Shown here piece after piece: positions 36,645 to 44,783 of a stretch of DNA of 64,000 nt (position 1 is its first letter; every line of letters starts with the position of its first letter). This DNA comes from Tropicimonas sp. IMCC6043 (GTDB taxonomy: Bacteria; Pseudomonadota; Alphaproteobacteria; Rhodobacterales; Rhodobacteraceae). The DNA is taken from positions 183,339 through 247,338 of the forward strand of contig NZ_SELO01000004.1 of the NCBI RefSeq assembly GCF_004146235.1, written 5' to 3'. Both the position numbers and the translations under genes were made by a program. The notes beneath the pieces were generated by a model. The model ran no database searches and was not told the DNA's origin. It was given only the letters and a program-made list of their open reading frames with translations.

Positions 36645-38165
36645 ATGAACACTCCCCGCCCTGTCCTCTCGCTCCGTGGCATGACCAAGCGCTTCGGCCC
36701 CGTTACCGCGGCCGACCATATCGACCTCGAACTCGGCCGCGGCGAGGTGCTGGCGCTTCTGGGCGAGAACGGGGCCGGCAAGACCACGCTGATGAACATG
36801 CTCTTCGGCCAGTACACGGCTGATTCCGGCAGCGTCCATGTCTGGGACGCGGAGGGAAGAGAGCACGTCCTTCCGCCCGGCCAGCCGCAGGCGGCGATCG
36901 AGGCGCGGATCGGCATGGTCCACCAGCACTTCACCCTGGCCGAGAACCTCTCCGTCATCGACAATATCCTGCTTGGGACCGAACCGCTGCTGCGCCCGGG
37001 CCGCAACCGCCGGGCCGCCCGCGAGAAGCTTGAGGCGCTGATGGCCGAATCCGGCCTTGTCGCGCCGCTCGACGCTCGCATCCGCGAACTCTCGGTCGGC
37101 GAGCGGCAGCGGGTCGAGATCCTCAAGGCGCTCTACCGCGACGTCCGCATCCTCGTGCTCGACGAACCCACCGCGGTGCTCACCCCACAGGAGGCCGATG
37201 GGCTTTTCGCGGCGATCCGCGGCATGGTGGGCAGGGGGCTGTCGGTCATCTTCATCTCCCACAAGCTCCGGGAAGTGCTTGCCTTTTCCGACAGGATCGC
37301 GGTGCTCCGGCACGGACGGAAGACCGGCGAGATGGTGACCTCGGAGGCCGATGCCGACGCGATCATCCGAATGATGATCGGCGAAGCGCATGACGCGCCG
37401 GAACGGACGGCGGGCACCCCCGGCGAAACGGTGCTGCGGCTCGACACTGTCACGATCCGGCCGGGGCGCGACTCGCGCGGGCTGAAGGAGGTGCAGCTCG
37501 ACCTGCGCCGCGGCGAGATCGTCGGGATCGCCGGCGTCTCGGGCAACGGGCAGAGCGCGCTGGCGGGCGTGCTCTCAGGCCTCCTTGTCCCCGATTCCGG
37601 CGCGATCGAAGTCGGCGGCGAACGGCTGACCGCGCTTACGCCGCGCCTTGCGCTGTCGCACGGGGTCGGGCGCATTCCCGAGGATCGCCACCATGACGGG
37701 ATCGTCGCCGCGATGAGCGTGGCCGAGAATCTCGTGATCGAGCGGCTCGGCTCCGCGGATGTGCAGCGCCGGGGCTTCCTCCGGCGCGGCGCGATGGCGG
37801 AGAATGCCGAGGCGCTGAGCGCTGCCTATGACGTGCGCGGCCCTGGCATCCATTCCCGCGCCGCGCTTCTGTCCGGCGGCAACATTCAGAAACTGATCCT
37901 CGCCCGGGTGCTTGAAACCGACCCCGCCGTGATCCTCGCCAACCAGCCGACGCGGGGGCTCGACTTCCGCGCCAGCGCCGAGGTTAGCCGCCGGCTGATC
38001 GCCGCGCGCGACCGCGGTGCCGGGGTGATCCTGATCTCCGAGGATCTCGACGAGATCCTCTCGCTCGCCGACCGCATCCTGGTGATGCATTCCGGCGCGC
38101 TTGTCGAAACCGAAAGCCGGGACCGCGCGTCCATCGGCCAGCTCATGGCGGGGCACGCGGCATGA
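36645..38165 (+). CDS. ABC transporter ATP-binding protein (two ATPase domains)
   Basis: A 506-residue cytoplasmic ATPase with two fused nucleotide-binding domains, the usual form for BMP-type nucleoside and sugar importers. Domain 1: Walker A GENGAGKTT, signature LSVGERQRVE and Walker B ILVLDEPTAV. Domain 2 starts near 265 with an altered Walker A (GVSGNGQSA), signature LLSGGNIQK and NQPTRGLD in the Walker B/D-loop region. The weakened second site is normal in this family. ATG 36645 follows a repeat-containing leader; the stop overlaps the first permease gene by 4 bases. Confidence 0.94.
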   Translation: MNTPRPVLSLRGMTKRFGPVTAADHIDLELGRGEVLALLGENGAGKTTLMNMLFGQYTADSGSVHVWDAEGREHVLPPGQPQAAIEARIGMVHQHFTLAENLSVIDNILLGTEPLLRPGRNRRAAREKLEALMAESGLVAPLDARIRELSVGERQRVEILKALYRDVRILVLDEPTAVLTPQEADGLFAAIRGMVGRGLSVIFISHKLREVLAFSDRIAVLRHGRKTGEMVTSEADADAIIRMMIGEAHDAPERTAGTPGETVLRLDTVTIRPGRDSRGLKEVQLDLRRGEIVGIAGVSGNGQSALAGVLSGLLVPDSGAIEVGGERLTALTPRLALSHGVGRIPEDRHHDGIVAAMSVAENLVIERLGSADVQRRGFLRRGAMAENAEALSAAYDVRGPGIHSRAALLSGGNIQKLILARVLETDPAVILANQPTRGLDFRASAEVSRRLIAARDRGAGVILISEDLDEILSLADRILVMHSGALVETESRDRASIGQLMAGHAA

Positions 38166-39232
38166 TCGAGATTGTTCCAAGGGACCGCCCCTCCGGCCTG
38201 CTGACCGCCGGCGTTCCGGTGATCGCCGCCGTCGCCTCGCTCCTACTGGCCGCGATCCCGCTGGCCTTCGCCGGCGCACCGATCTTCGCGGCCTACGGCC
38301 AGATGGTCACCGGTGTCTTCGGCTCGCTCTTCGCCTTTACCGAGATGCTGACCCGGGCCACGCCGCTGATCTTCACCGGCCTGGCCGCGGCCGTCGCCTT
38401 TCGCGCGCGGCTCTGGAACATCGGCGGCGAGGGTCAGCTTTATCTCGGCGCGATGGCGGCGGTGTGGGTCGGGTCGGGCGCGGTCGACGGGCCGGCCGCG
38501 CTGATGATTCCGCTGGTGCTGGTCGCGGGCGCCGTCGCGGGCGGGCTCGGGATGCTCGGCCCGGCCTGGCTCAAGACGCGCTTCGGTGCCGACGAGGTGG
38601 TGACCTCGCTGCTCCTCAACTTCATCATCCTGATCTTCGTCCAGATGATGCTCGAGGGGCCGCTGAAGGATCCGATGTCGCTCGGCTGGCCGCAATCCGA
38701 GCCGATCATCGATGCCGCCGCCCTGCCGCAACTCATCGCCAAGATGCGCCTGCATGCGGGGTTCCTGCTCGCCATCGCGATGGCGCTCGTCGCCCATGTC
38801 ATCCTGGCGATGACGATATGGGGCCTGCAGATCCGCGCGGTCGGCGAGAACGCCGCCGCCGCGCGCCATGCGGGCATGCCGGTGCGCCGCATCTTCCTCT
38901 CGGTCGCCTTTGCCTCGGGAACGCTGGCCGGGCTTGCCGGCGTCTCCGAAGTGGCCGGGCTCAAGGGCTACCTCACCGCCGACCTTTCGCCGGGCTTCGG
39001 CTATACCGGCATCGTCGTCGCGATGCTGGCCGGGCTCTCGCCAGTTGGTGTTGTCTTCGCGGCGCTCTTCATCGCCTCCGTTTTCGTCGGCACCGACTCC
39101 ATGAGTCGGGCAATGGGCGTCTCCTCCTTCCTCGCCGATCTGACCGTCTCGATGTCGCTGATCTGCGTGTTGCTTGGCGGCTTCTTCGCGCGGTTCCGGA
39201 TCCGCCGTATCCGCCGGGAGGCCGACGCATGA
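38162..39232 (+). CDS. ABC transporter permease, first subunit
   Basis: A 356-residue permease with about 8-10 hydrophobic segments, beginning TAGVPVIAAVASLLLAAIPLA. It has the BPD_transp_2 family signature WNIGGEGQLYLGAM, which contacts the ATPase, and NAAAARHAGMPVRR in the cytoplasmic loop. It pairs with the next permease to form the channel for the BMP-delivered substrate. ATGA overlap with the ATPase gene and an ATGATG join to the next gene show a compact operon. Confidence 0.93.
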   Translation: MIEIVPRDRPSGLLTAGVPVIAAVASLLLAAIPLAFAGAPIFAAYGQMVTGVFGSLFAFTEMLTRATPLIFTGLAAAVAFRARLWNIGGEGQLYLGAMAAVWVGSGAVDGPAALMIPLVLVAGAVAGGLGMLGPAWLKTRFGADEVVTSLLLNFIILIFVQMMLEGPLKDPMSLGWPQSEPIIDAAALPQLIAKMRLHAGFLLAIAMALVAHVILAMTIWGLQIRAVGENAAAARHAGMPVRRIFLSVAFASGTLAGLAGVSEVAGLKGYLTADLSPGFGYTGIVVAMLAGLSPVGVVFAALFIASVFVGTDSMSRAMGVSSFLADLTVSMSLICVLLGGFFARFRIRRIRREADA

Positions 39233-40173
39233 TGGACCTCCTGCAGATCTTCCTCTCCGAGAGCTTCTGGGCGGCGTCGCTGCGCATCGCCACGCCGCTC
39301 ATTTTCGGCGTACTCGGCGCTCTCATGTGCGAGCGCGCAGGTGTCCTGAACCTCGGTATCGAGGGGATCTTCGTTGCCGGGGCGATGATGGGGTGGCTGG
39401 TGACCTACCTCACCGGCTCGCTCTGGCTCGGTGTGATCGCCGCGGCGCTCGCAGGCGCGTTCTTCGGGCTGTTCCACGCGATTCTCACCGTGCCCCTGGG
39501 CCTCTCGCAGCATGTCTCGGGGCTTGGCATAACCATGTTCGCCACTGCGCTCATGTCCTTCACCTATCGCACCGCCTTCCCGCAGGTCTCCACGCCCCCG
39601 CGCATCGAGCCCTTCCGCGCGCTCGACATTCCGGTCCTGTCGGACCTGCCCTTCCTCGGCCCGGTCCTCTTCCAGCAGACCGCGCTGACCTGGCTGGCCT
39701 TGCTGATGGTCGCGCTCGTCTGGTGGCTGATGGATCGCTCCGCGCTTGGCGTCGCGATCAAGGCGGTGGGCGACAACCCGGACGCGGTGAATGCGCAGGG
39801 CCTCTCGGTGTACCGCCTGCGCATCGGCGCGGTGGTGGCGGGCTCCGCGCTGATGGCGCTCGGCGGTGCGTTCCTCACCATGTCGGCCTTCGACGCCTTC
39901 TTCTTCGGCATGGTCAACGGGCGCGGCTGGATCTGTATCGCGCTGGTGATCTTTGCTTCCTGGCAGCCGGGTAAGGCGCTCCTCGGGGCACTGCTTTTCG
40001 GCATGTTCGACGCGTTGCAGGTTAGGCTCCAGACCATGGCCGGCGCCATCGTGCCGGGGCAAGTCTTCCTGATGGTGCCCTATGTGCTTTCGATCATCGC
40101 GCTGATTCTCGCGGCGCGGAAGGCCGATTACCCGCGGGCGCTGTTGCAACCCTGGTTCAAGGGGCAGCGGTAG
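39229..40173 (+). CDS. ABC transporter permease, second subunit
   Basis: A 314-residue membrane protein of the same permease family, with the matching signature CERAGVLNLGIEGIFVAGAM and a cytoplasmic loop GDNPDAVNAQGLSVYRLR. Paired ATG codons at 39229 and 39232 overlap the end of the first permease gene; either could start. Together with the binding protein and ATPase it completes a BMP-type importer. The downstream gene encodes a cytosine-deaminase-like hydrolase, which suggests a nucleobase or nucleoside substrate. Confidence 0.93.
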   Translation: MMDLLQIFLSESFWAASLRIATPLIFGVLGALMCERAGVLNLGIEGIFVAGAMMGWLVTYLTGSLWLGVIAAALAGAFFGLFHAILTVPLGLSQHVSGLGITMFATALMSFTYRTAFPQVSTPPRIEPFRALDIPVLSDLPFLGPVLFQQTALTWLALLMVALVWWLMDRSALGVAIKAVGDNPDAVNAQGLSVYRLRIGAVVAGSALMALGGAFLTMSAFDAFFFGMVNGRGWICIALVIFASWQPGKALLGALLFGMFDALQVRLQTMAGAIVPGQVFLMVPYVLSIIALILAARKADYPRALLQPWFKGQR

Positions 40174-40199
40174 GAATGGGCCGCCGTTCGATCCCCTAT

Positions 40200-40287
40200 C
40201 GCCCGGCCGCAAGGCCGCGCCGCGCCCGCCCCTCCCCTCGGGAGGGCGCTTCTCGCCCACCCCGCGGTTCCGGCGCCGCCCTTCTCA
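40200..40287. repeat. GC-rich palindromic intergenic repeat, copy B
   Basis: The second copy of the element seen at 36539-36621, here between permease and amidohydrolase genes. Shared parts are CGCCCGGC-GCAA-GCCG, the GCGCCCGCCCC block, GGGCGCTTC and CCCACCCCG, followed by a similar GGCGC-GCCCTTCTC end. The first hairpin again has a GCAA tetraloop (CGGCC-GCAA-GGCCG). Confidence 0.75.
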
Positions 40288-40312
40288 CTCAAACACGCCC
40301 CGGGAGCCTCCT

Positions 40313-41584
40313 ATGCTCGACCTCCTGATCAAACACGCCACGCTCCCTGACGGAACCACCGGCACCGATATCGCCTGCGCGAATGGCACGATCACTGCCA
40401 TCGAGCCCGGAATCACCGCCGAGGCCGCCCGCACTATCGACGCCACCGGCCGCCTCGTCTCGCCACCCTTCATCGACCCGCATTTCCACATGGACGCGAC
40501 GCTCTCGCTCGGACGGCCTCGGATGAACGAGTCGGGGACCCTGCTCGAAGGCATTGCCCTCTGGGGTGAATTGAAGGAGATCCAGACCGTCGAGGAGATC
40601 GTCGAGCGCGCGCTGGCCTATTGCGACATTGCCGTGTCGATGGGGATCGGTGCGATCCGCTCCCATGTCGACACGTGCGACGACCGTCTGACCGGCGTGC
40701 AGGCCCTCCTCGAAGTCCGCGAGAAGGTGAAGGACTATCTCGACCTGCAACTCGTCGCTTTCCCGCAGGACGGCGTGCTGCGCGACAAGACGGCGATGGA
40801 GAACACAATCCGCGCCCTCGACATGGGCGTGGACGTGGTCGGCGGCATTCCGCATTTCGAGCGCACCATGTCGGACGGCACGGAGTCCGTCCGCCGCCTT
40901 TGTGAGATTGCCGCCGAGCGCGGGCTGATGGTCGACATGCATTGCGACGAGAGCGACGATCCGCATTCGCGCCATGTCGAGGCGCTCGCCTACGAGACGC
41001 AGCGGCTCGGGCTCCAGGGGCGGGTCGCCGGTTCGCATCTCACATCGATGCACTCGATGGACAATTACTACGTCTCCAAGCTCATCGCGCTGATGGCAGA
41101 GAGCGAGCTCCGGGTGATCCCCAACCCTCTCATCAACATCATGCTCCAGGGCCGCCACGACACCTACCCGAAACGCCGCGGCCAGACCCGGGTGCGCGAG
41201 CTGCGCGATGCCGGGCTGACAGTGGGATTCGGCTCGGATTGCGTGAAGGACCCGTGGTATTCGCTCGGCTGCGCCGACATGCTCGACGTCGCCGCCATGG
41301 GGCTCCATGTCGGCCAGCTGTCCTCGCGCGCGGACATGCGCTGGTGCTTCGACGCCGTGACGGTGAACTCGGCCGAGATCATGGGGCTTGAGGGTTACGG
41401 GCTTGCCAAGGGCTGCAAGGCCAATCTGGTCGTCCTCCAGGCGCCTGACCCGATCGAGGCGATCCGCCTGCGCGCCACCCGGCTCTTCGTGATCCGCCGT
41501 GGCAAGGTCATCGCCGAGACGCCGGCCAGCACCGCCCGTCTCGCCATGTCCGGACGCCCCGAGACGCTCGACCCCAGTACGTGA
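40313..41584 (+). CDS. Cytosine deaminase-like amidohydrolase
   Basis: A 423-residue metal-dependent hydrolase closest to CodA. Metal ligands and active-site residues are in place: HFH at 57-59 in DPHFHMDATL, HCDESDD from His210 (E213), a histidine in SHLTSMHSM and Asp309 in FGSDCVKDPWYSLG. Long matches to the CodA pattern include LDLQLVAFPQDGVL, NPLINIMLQGRHDTYPKRRG and TRVREL. CodA removes the amino group from cytosine to give uracil; related enzymes act on isoguanine or creatinine-like rings. Here Ser replaces a histidine next to the metal aspartate of E. coli CodA (GHDDV versus GSDCV), so the exact substrate may differ. Confidence 0.85.
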   Translation: MLDLLIKHATLPDGTTGTDIACANGTITAIEPGITAEAARTIDATGRLVSPPFIDPHFHMDATLSLGRPRMNESGTLLEGIALWGELKEIQTVEEIVERALAYCDIAVSMGIGAIRSHVDTCDDRLTGVQALLEVREKVKDYLDLQLVAFPQDGVLRDKTAMENTIRALDMGVDVVGGIPHFERTMSDGTESVRRLCEIAAERGLMVDMHCDESDDPHSRHVEALAYETQRLGLQGRVAGSHLTSMHSMDNYYVSKLIALMAESELRVIPNPLINIMLQGRHDTYPKRRGQTRVRELRDAGLTVGFGSDCVKDPWYSLGCADMLDVAAMGLHVGQLSSRADMRWCFDAVTVNSAEIMGLEGYGLAKGCKANLVVLQAPDPIEAIRLRATRLFVIRRGKVIAETPASTARLAMSGRPETLDPST

Positions 41585-41721
41585 CACGCGGCGCGCGGCA
41601 TTGCCCCCGCTGCAACAGGTCGCGCCGAAGCCGCCGGCGCGCCGCCGTTTCGACTGGCCTCGCCCTGCGTGATTGCTAGTCTCCGCCCGGCAGACCGGCT
41701 CGAGCAGGGAACAGACCTCAG

Positions 41722-43155
41722 ATGCAGCACGCTTCGGCACCCGGGACACTCGCGGTGGATCTCGACGGAACGCTCCTGCGCTCCGACATGCTCTTCGAGA
41801 GCTTCTGGTCAGCCCTGTCCCGCGACTGGCGCAGCGGGTTGCGCAGCGTCGCTGCGCTGTCACAAGGCCGTGCTGCGCTGAAGCGGGCGCTGGCGGGTGC
41901 CTCGGACGTGGACGTGACCACGCTTCCCTATGACGCGGCGGTGATCGAGCGGGTGCGCGACTGGCGCGCGCGCGGCGGGCGCACGGCGCTGGTCACCGCC
42001 TCCGATCAGGCGATCGCCGAGGCGGTGGCCGCGCATCTCGGCCTTTTCGACGAGGTCCACGGCTCCGATGGCGACACGAATCTGAAAGGCGAGGAGAAGG
42101 CCGCCTTCCTGGAGACGCGCTATGGCGCCGGAAACTTTGCCTATATGGGCGATTCCCGCGCCGACCTCGCCGTCTGGGCACGCGCCGGAACCGCGATCAC
42201 GGTCAACGCGCCGCAGGCGCTGCGCGACGAAGCCGCAGCCCGGGCGCCCGAGATCGAGCATGTCGGCGCTGCTAACCGATCATGGAAACCCTATCTCAAG
42301 GCGCTGCGCCCGCATCAGTGGATGAAGAACGTTCTCGTCTTGCTGCCGATGCTTGCCGCCCATCAGTTCATCCCGCTGACGCTGCTGCAAAGCCTCGGCG
42401 CTTTCCTGGCCTTCTCGCTGGTCGCCTCGTCGGTCTATGTGGTCAACGATCTGCTGGACCTCTCCGCCGACCGCGCGCATCCGCGCAAGCGCAACCGTCC
42501 CTTTGCCGCCGGCGCCATCCCGATCGCCGACGGAAGCTGGATGGCGGCGGGGCTGATCGGCGCGGGCACGCTCGTCTCGGTCCTGCTGGGCATGCCCTTC
42601 CTCATCATCATCGCGGTCTATTTCATCACCACGACAGCCTACTCGCTGGTGCTCAAGCGCCGTGCGATCATCGACATCTGCACGCTGGCTCTGCTCTACA
42701 CGCTCAGGATCATCGCCGGCGGCACCGCCACCGGGATCCCGCTTTCGGTCTGGCTCCTGGCCTTCTCGATCTTCTTCTTCCTGTCGCTTGCCGCGGTGAA
42801 GCGGCAGGCCGAACTGGTCGACACGATCGGCCGTGACAAGGAGGGCATCTCGGGGCGCGGCTACACCGCCAGCGACCTGTCGGTGATCTCGATGATGGCG
42901 ATCGCGTCGGGCTACGTCTCGGTGCTGGTCATGGCGCTCTACGTCAATTCGATCAACGTCATGGAGCTCTACTCCGCGCCGGCTTTCCTTTGGGGGATCT
43001 GCCTCGTGCTGCTCTACTGGATCAGCCGGGTGGTGATGATCGCGCATCGCGGCCATATGCATGACGACCCGGTGATCTTCGCAGTGCGCGACAAGATCAG
43101 CCGGGGTTGCCTCCTCGTCATCGTCGGCTTCGCCGTCGCCAGCGCGATCTTCTGA
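41722..43155 (+). CDS. HAD phosphatase domain fused to UbiA-family prenyltransferase
   Basis: A 477-residue two-part protein. Residues 1-185 are a HAD phosphatase: AVDLDGTLL (Asp13, Asp15), VTASDQ as motif II, LKGEEKA lysine and YMGDSRADLAVW as motif IV. Residues about 190-477 are a UbiA-type membrane prenyltransferase with seven to nine helices and the Mg-binding motif NDLLDLSADRAHP (Asn242, Asp243, Asp246, Asp250) plus RKRNRPFAAG. The layout resembles decaprenyl-phosphate phosphoribosyltransferase (the Rv3806c family), with the phosphatase that would follow it built in. In an exopolysaccharide locus it may supply a polyprenyl-phosphate sugar donor, for instance of the arabinose type. Confidence 0.85.
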   Translation: MQHASAPGTLAVDLDGTLLRSDMLFESFWSALSRDWRSGLRSVAALSQGRAALKRALAGASDVDVTTLPYDAAVIERVRDWRARGGRTALVTASDQAIAEAVAAHLGLFDEVHGSDGDTNLKGEEKAAFLETRYGAGNFAYMGDSRADLAVWARAGTAITVNAPQALRDEAAARAPEIEHVGAANRSWKPYLKALRPHQWMKNVLVLLPMLAAHQFIPLTLLQSLGAFLAFSLVASSVYVVNDLLDLSADRAHPRKRNRPFAAGAIPIADGSWMAAGLIGAGTLVSVLLGMPFLIIIAVYFITTTAYSLVLKRRAIIDICTLALLYTLRIIAGGTATGIPLSVWLLAFSIFFFLSLAAVKRQAELVDTIGRDKEGISGRGYTASDLSVISMMAIASGYVSVLVMALYVNSINVMELYSAPAFLWGICLVLLYWISRVVMIAHRGHMHDDPVIFAVRDKISRGCLLVIVGFAVASAIF

Positions 43156-43165
43156 CGATTCGACC

Positions 43166-44587
43166 CTAATCGCGGCCGTAGACATCCTCGTAGCGAAGGA
43201 TGTCATCCTCGCCGAGATAGCTTCCGGTCTGAACCTCGATCAGCAGCATTGGCAGCTTGCCCGGATTGGCCATGCGATGCACCGTGCCGAGCGGTATGTA
43301 GACCGACTGGTTCTCGGTGACGAGCTTGACCTCCTCGCCCACGGTGACCTCGGCGGTGCCGGACACCACGACCCAGTGTTCGGAGCGGTGGTGATGGCTT
43401 TGGAGGCTCAGCTTGCCGCCCGGATGCACCATGATCCGCTTCACCTGGAACCGGTCGGCGATGCAGAGCGTCTCGTACCAGCCCCAGGGCCGGTGATAGC
43501 GTGGGTATTCGTCGGCCTGCGGAACCTTCGCCTCGCGCAGCGTCGCCACCACGCGCTTGACCTCCTGCGCGCGCGACTTGTCGGCCACCAGCACCGCGTC
43601 GCGCATCGCCACAACCACGGTATCCTTGAGCCCCAGCCCCACGACGCGCATGTTGCCGTCCTCGGAGCGCAGGTAGCTGTCGGCGCAGTCGAGCGCCGTG
43701 ACCGCGCCATGCGTGGCCACGCCGGTTTCGTCGGGCCCTTCCTCCTGCCAGAGCGCGTCCCACGAGCCGAGATCGGACCACTGGCAATCGAGCGGCACGG
43801 CCGCGACACGGTCGGCTTTCTCCATCACCGCATAGTCGAACGAGATCGCTTCCGCCGCCGCGTAGTCTTCCGCGCCAAGCCGATAGAGCGTGAGGTCTTC
43901 CGCCGCCGCGCCAACAGCGGCGCGGCAGGGCGCGACGAGGTCGGGGGAGTGCGCCTCGAAGGCGGCGATCACATCGCCGGCGCGGAACAGGAAAATGCCG
44001 CCATTCCAGAGATATTTCTCGGCCGCCAAGAACCGCGCGGCCGTTTCCTCGTCGGGCTTCTCGCGGAAGCTCGCGAGCGGGATGGCCGCGCCGGACTCGT
44101 CAGGTTTCGCCGTCAGTTCGAGATAGCCATAGCCGGTCTCCGGCCGGTCGGGCGTGATGCCGAATGTCACAAGTGCGCCGGATTGCGCGGCCTGCTCGCC
44201 GCGTTCGACGGCAGCGAGAAAGGCCGGTGTATCGGTGATGACGTGATCGGAGGGGGCGACCAGCATCAGCGCCTCCGCCCCTTCGTCGCGTTCGAGGATC
44301 AGCGCGGCACAGAGGATCGCCGGTGCAGTGTCGCGCAAGCAGGGTTCAACAACGATCCGGGCGTCCGAGAGCCCGATATCCGACGCCTGCTGCGAGGCGA
44401 GGAAGCGGAAATCCTCGTTGGTCATCACCAGCGGCCGGTCGAATTGTGGGCCGGTCAGGCGGCGGAGGGTGTTCTGGTAAAGGCTCTCCTCTCCCAGAAG
44501 GGCGGCGAATTGCTTCGGATAGGCTTTGCGGGACGAGGGCCACAGCCGCGTCCCGGAGCCACCGCACAGGATTACGGGATGAATCAT
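43166..44587 (-). CDS. manC: Mannose-1-phosphate guanylyltransferase / mannose-6-phosphate isomerase
   Basis: A 473-residue bifunctional enzyme (type II phosphomannose isomerase family) that makes GDP-mannose. The N-terminal nucleotidyltransferase has CGGSGTRLWPSSRKAYPKQF and VAPSDHVI; the C-terminal cupin carries RPWGWYETL, KRIMVHPGGKLSLQSHHHRS with the metal-binding histidines and a late IPLGTVHRMANPG. ATG 44587 has GGAGACCC upstream. It is convergent with the HAD-UbiA gene (10-base gap). GDP-mannose is a common building block for such polysaccharides. Confidence 0.95.
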   Translation of the reverse strand: MIHPVILCGGSGTRLWPSSRKAYPKQFAALLGEESLYQNTLRRLTGPQFDRPLVMTNEDFRFLASQQASDIGLSDARIVVEPCLRDTAPAILCAALILERDEGAEALMLVAPSDHVITDTPAFLAAVERGEQAAQSGALVTFGITPDRPETGYGYLELTAKPDESGAAIPLASFREKPDEETAARFLAAEKYLWNGGIFLFRAGDVIAAFEAHSPDLVAPCRAAVGAAAEDLTLYRLGAEDYAAAEAISFDYAVMEKADRVAAVPLDCQWSDLGSWDALWQEEGPDETGVATHGAVTALDCADSYLRSEDGNMRVVGLGLKDTVVVAMRDAVLVADKSRAQEVKRVVATLREAKVPQADEYPRYHRPWGWYETLCIADRFQVKRIMVHPGGKLSLQSHHHRSEHWVVVSGTAEVTVGEEVKLVTENQSVYIPLGTVHRMANPGKLPMLLIEVQTGSYLGEDDILRYEDVYGRD

Positions 44588-44783
44588 GATGGGTCTCCCT
44601 GGCAATACTTTCCCCGGGAGCAGGCCCAGGGACTCGATGTTGCGGGAAGGACTCGCATGTCAGAGACCGAATGACCAGCCCGGCGGGTAGATACTGATTG
44701 CCCACGCGCCGCGCTGTGGACATCGCGGCCCGGCTGGGGTTCGCTTACCGTGTGATGATGGGGACGGACCCGGGAGAACATGC

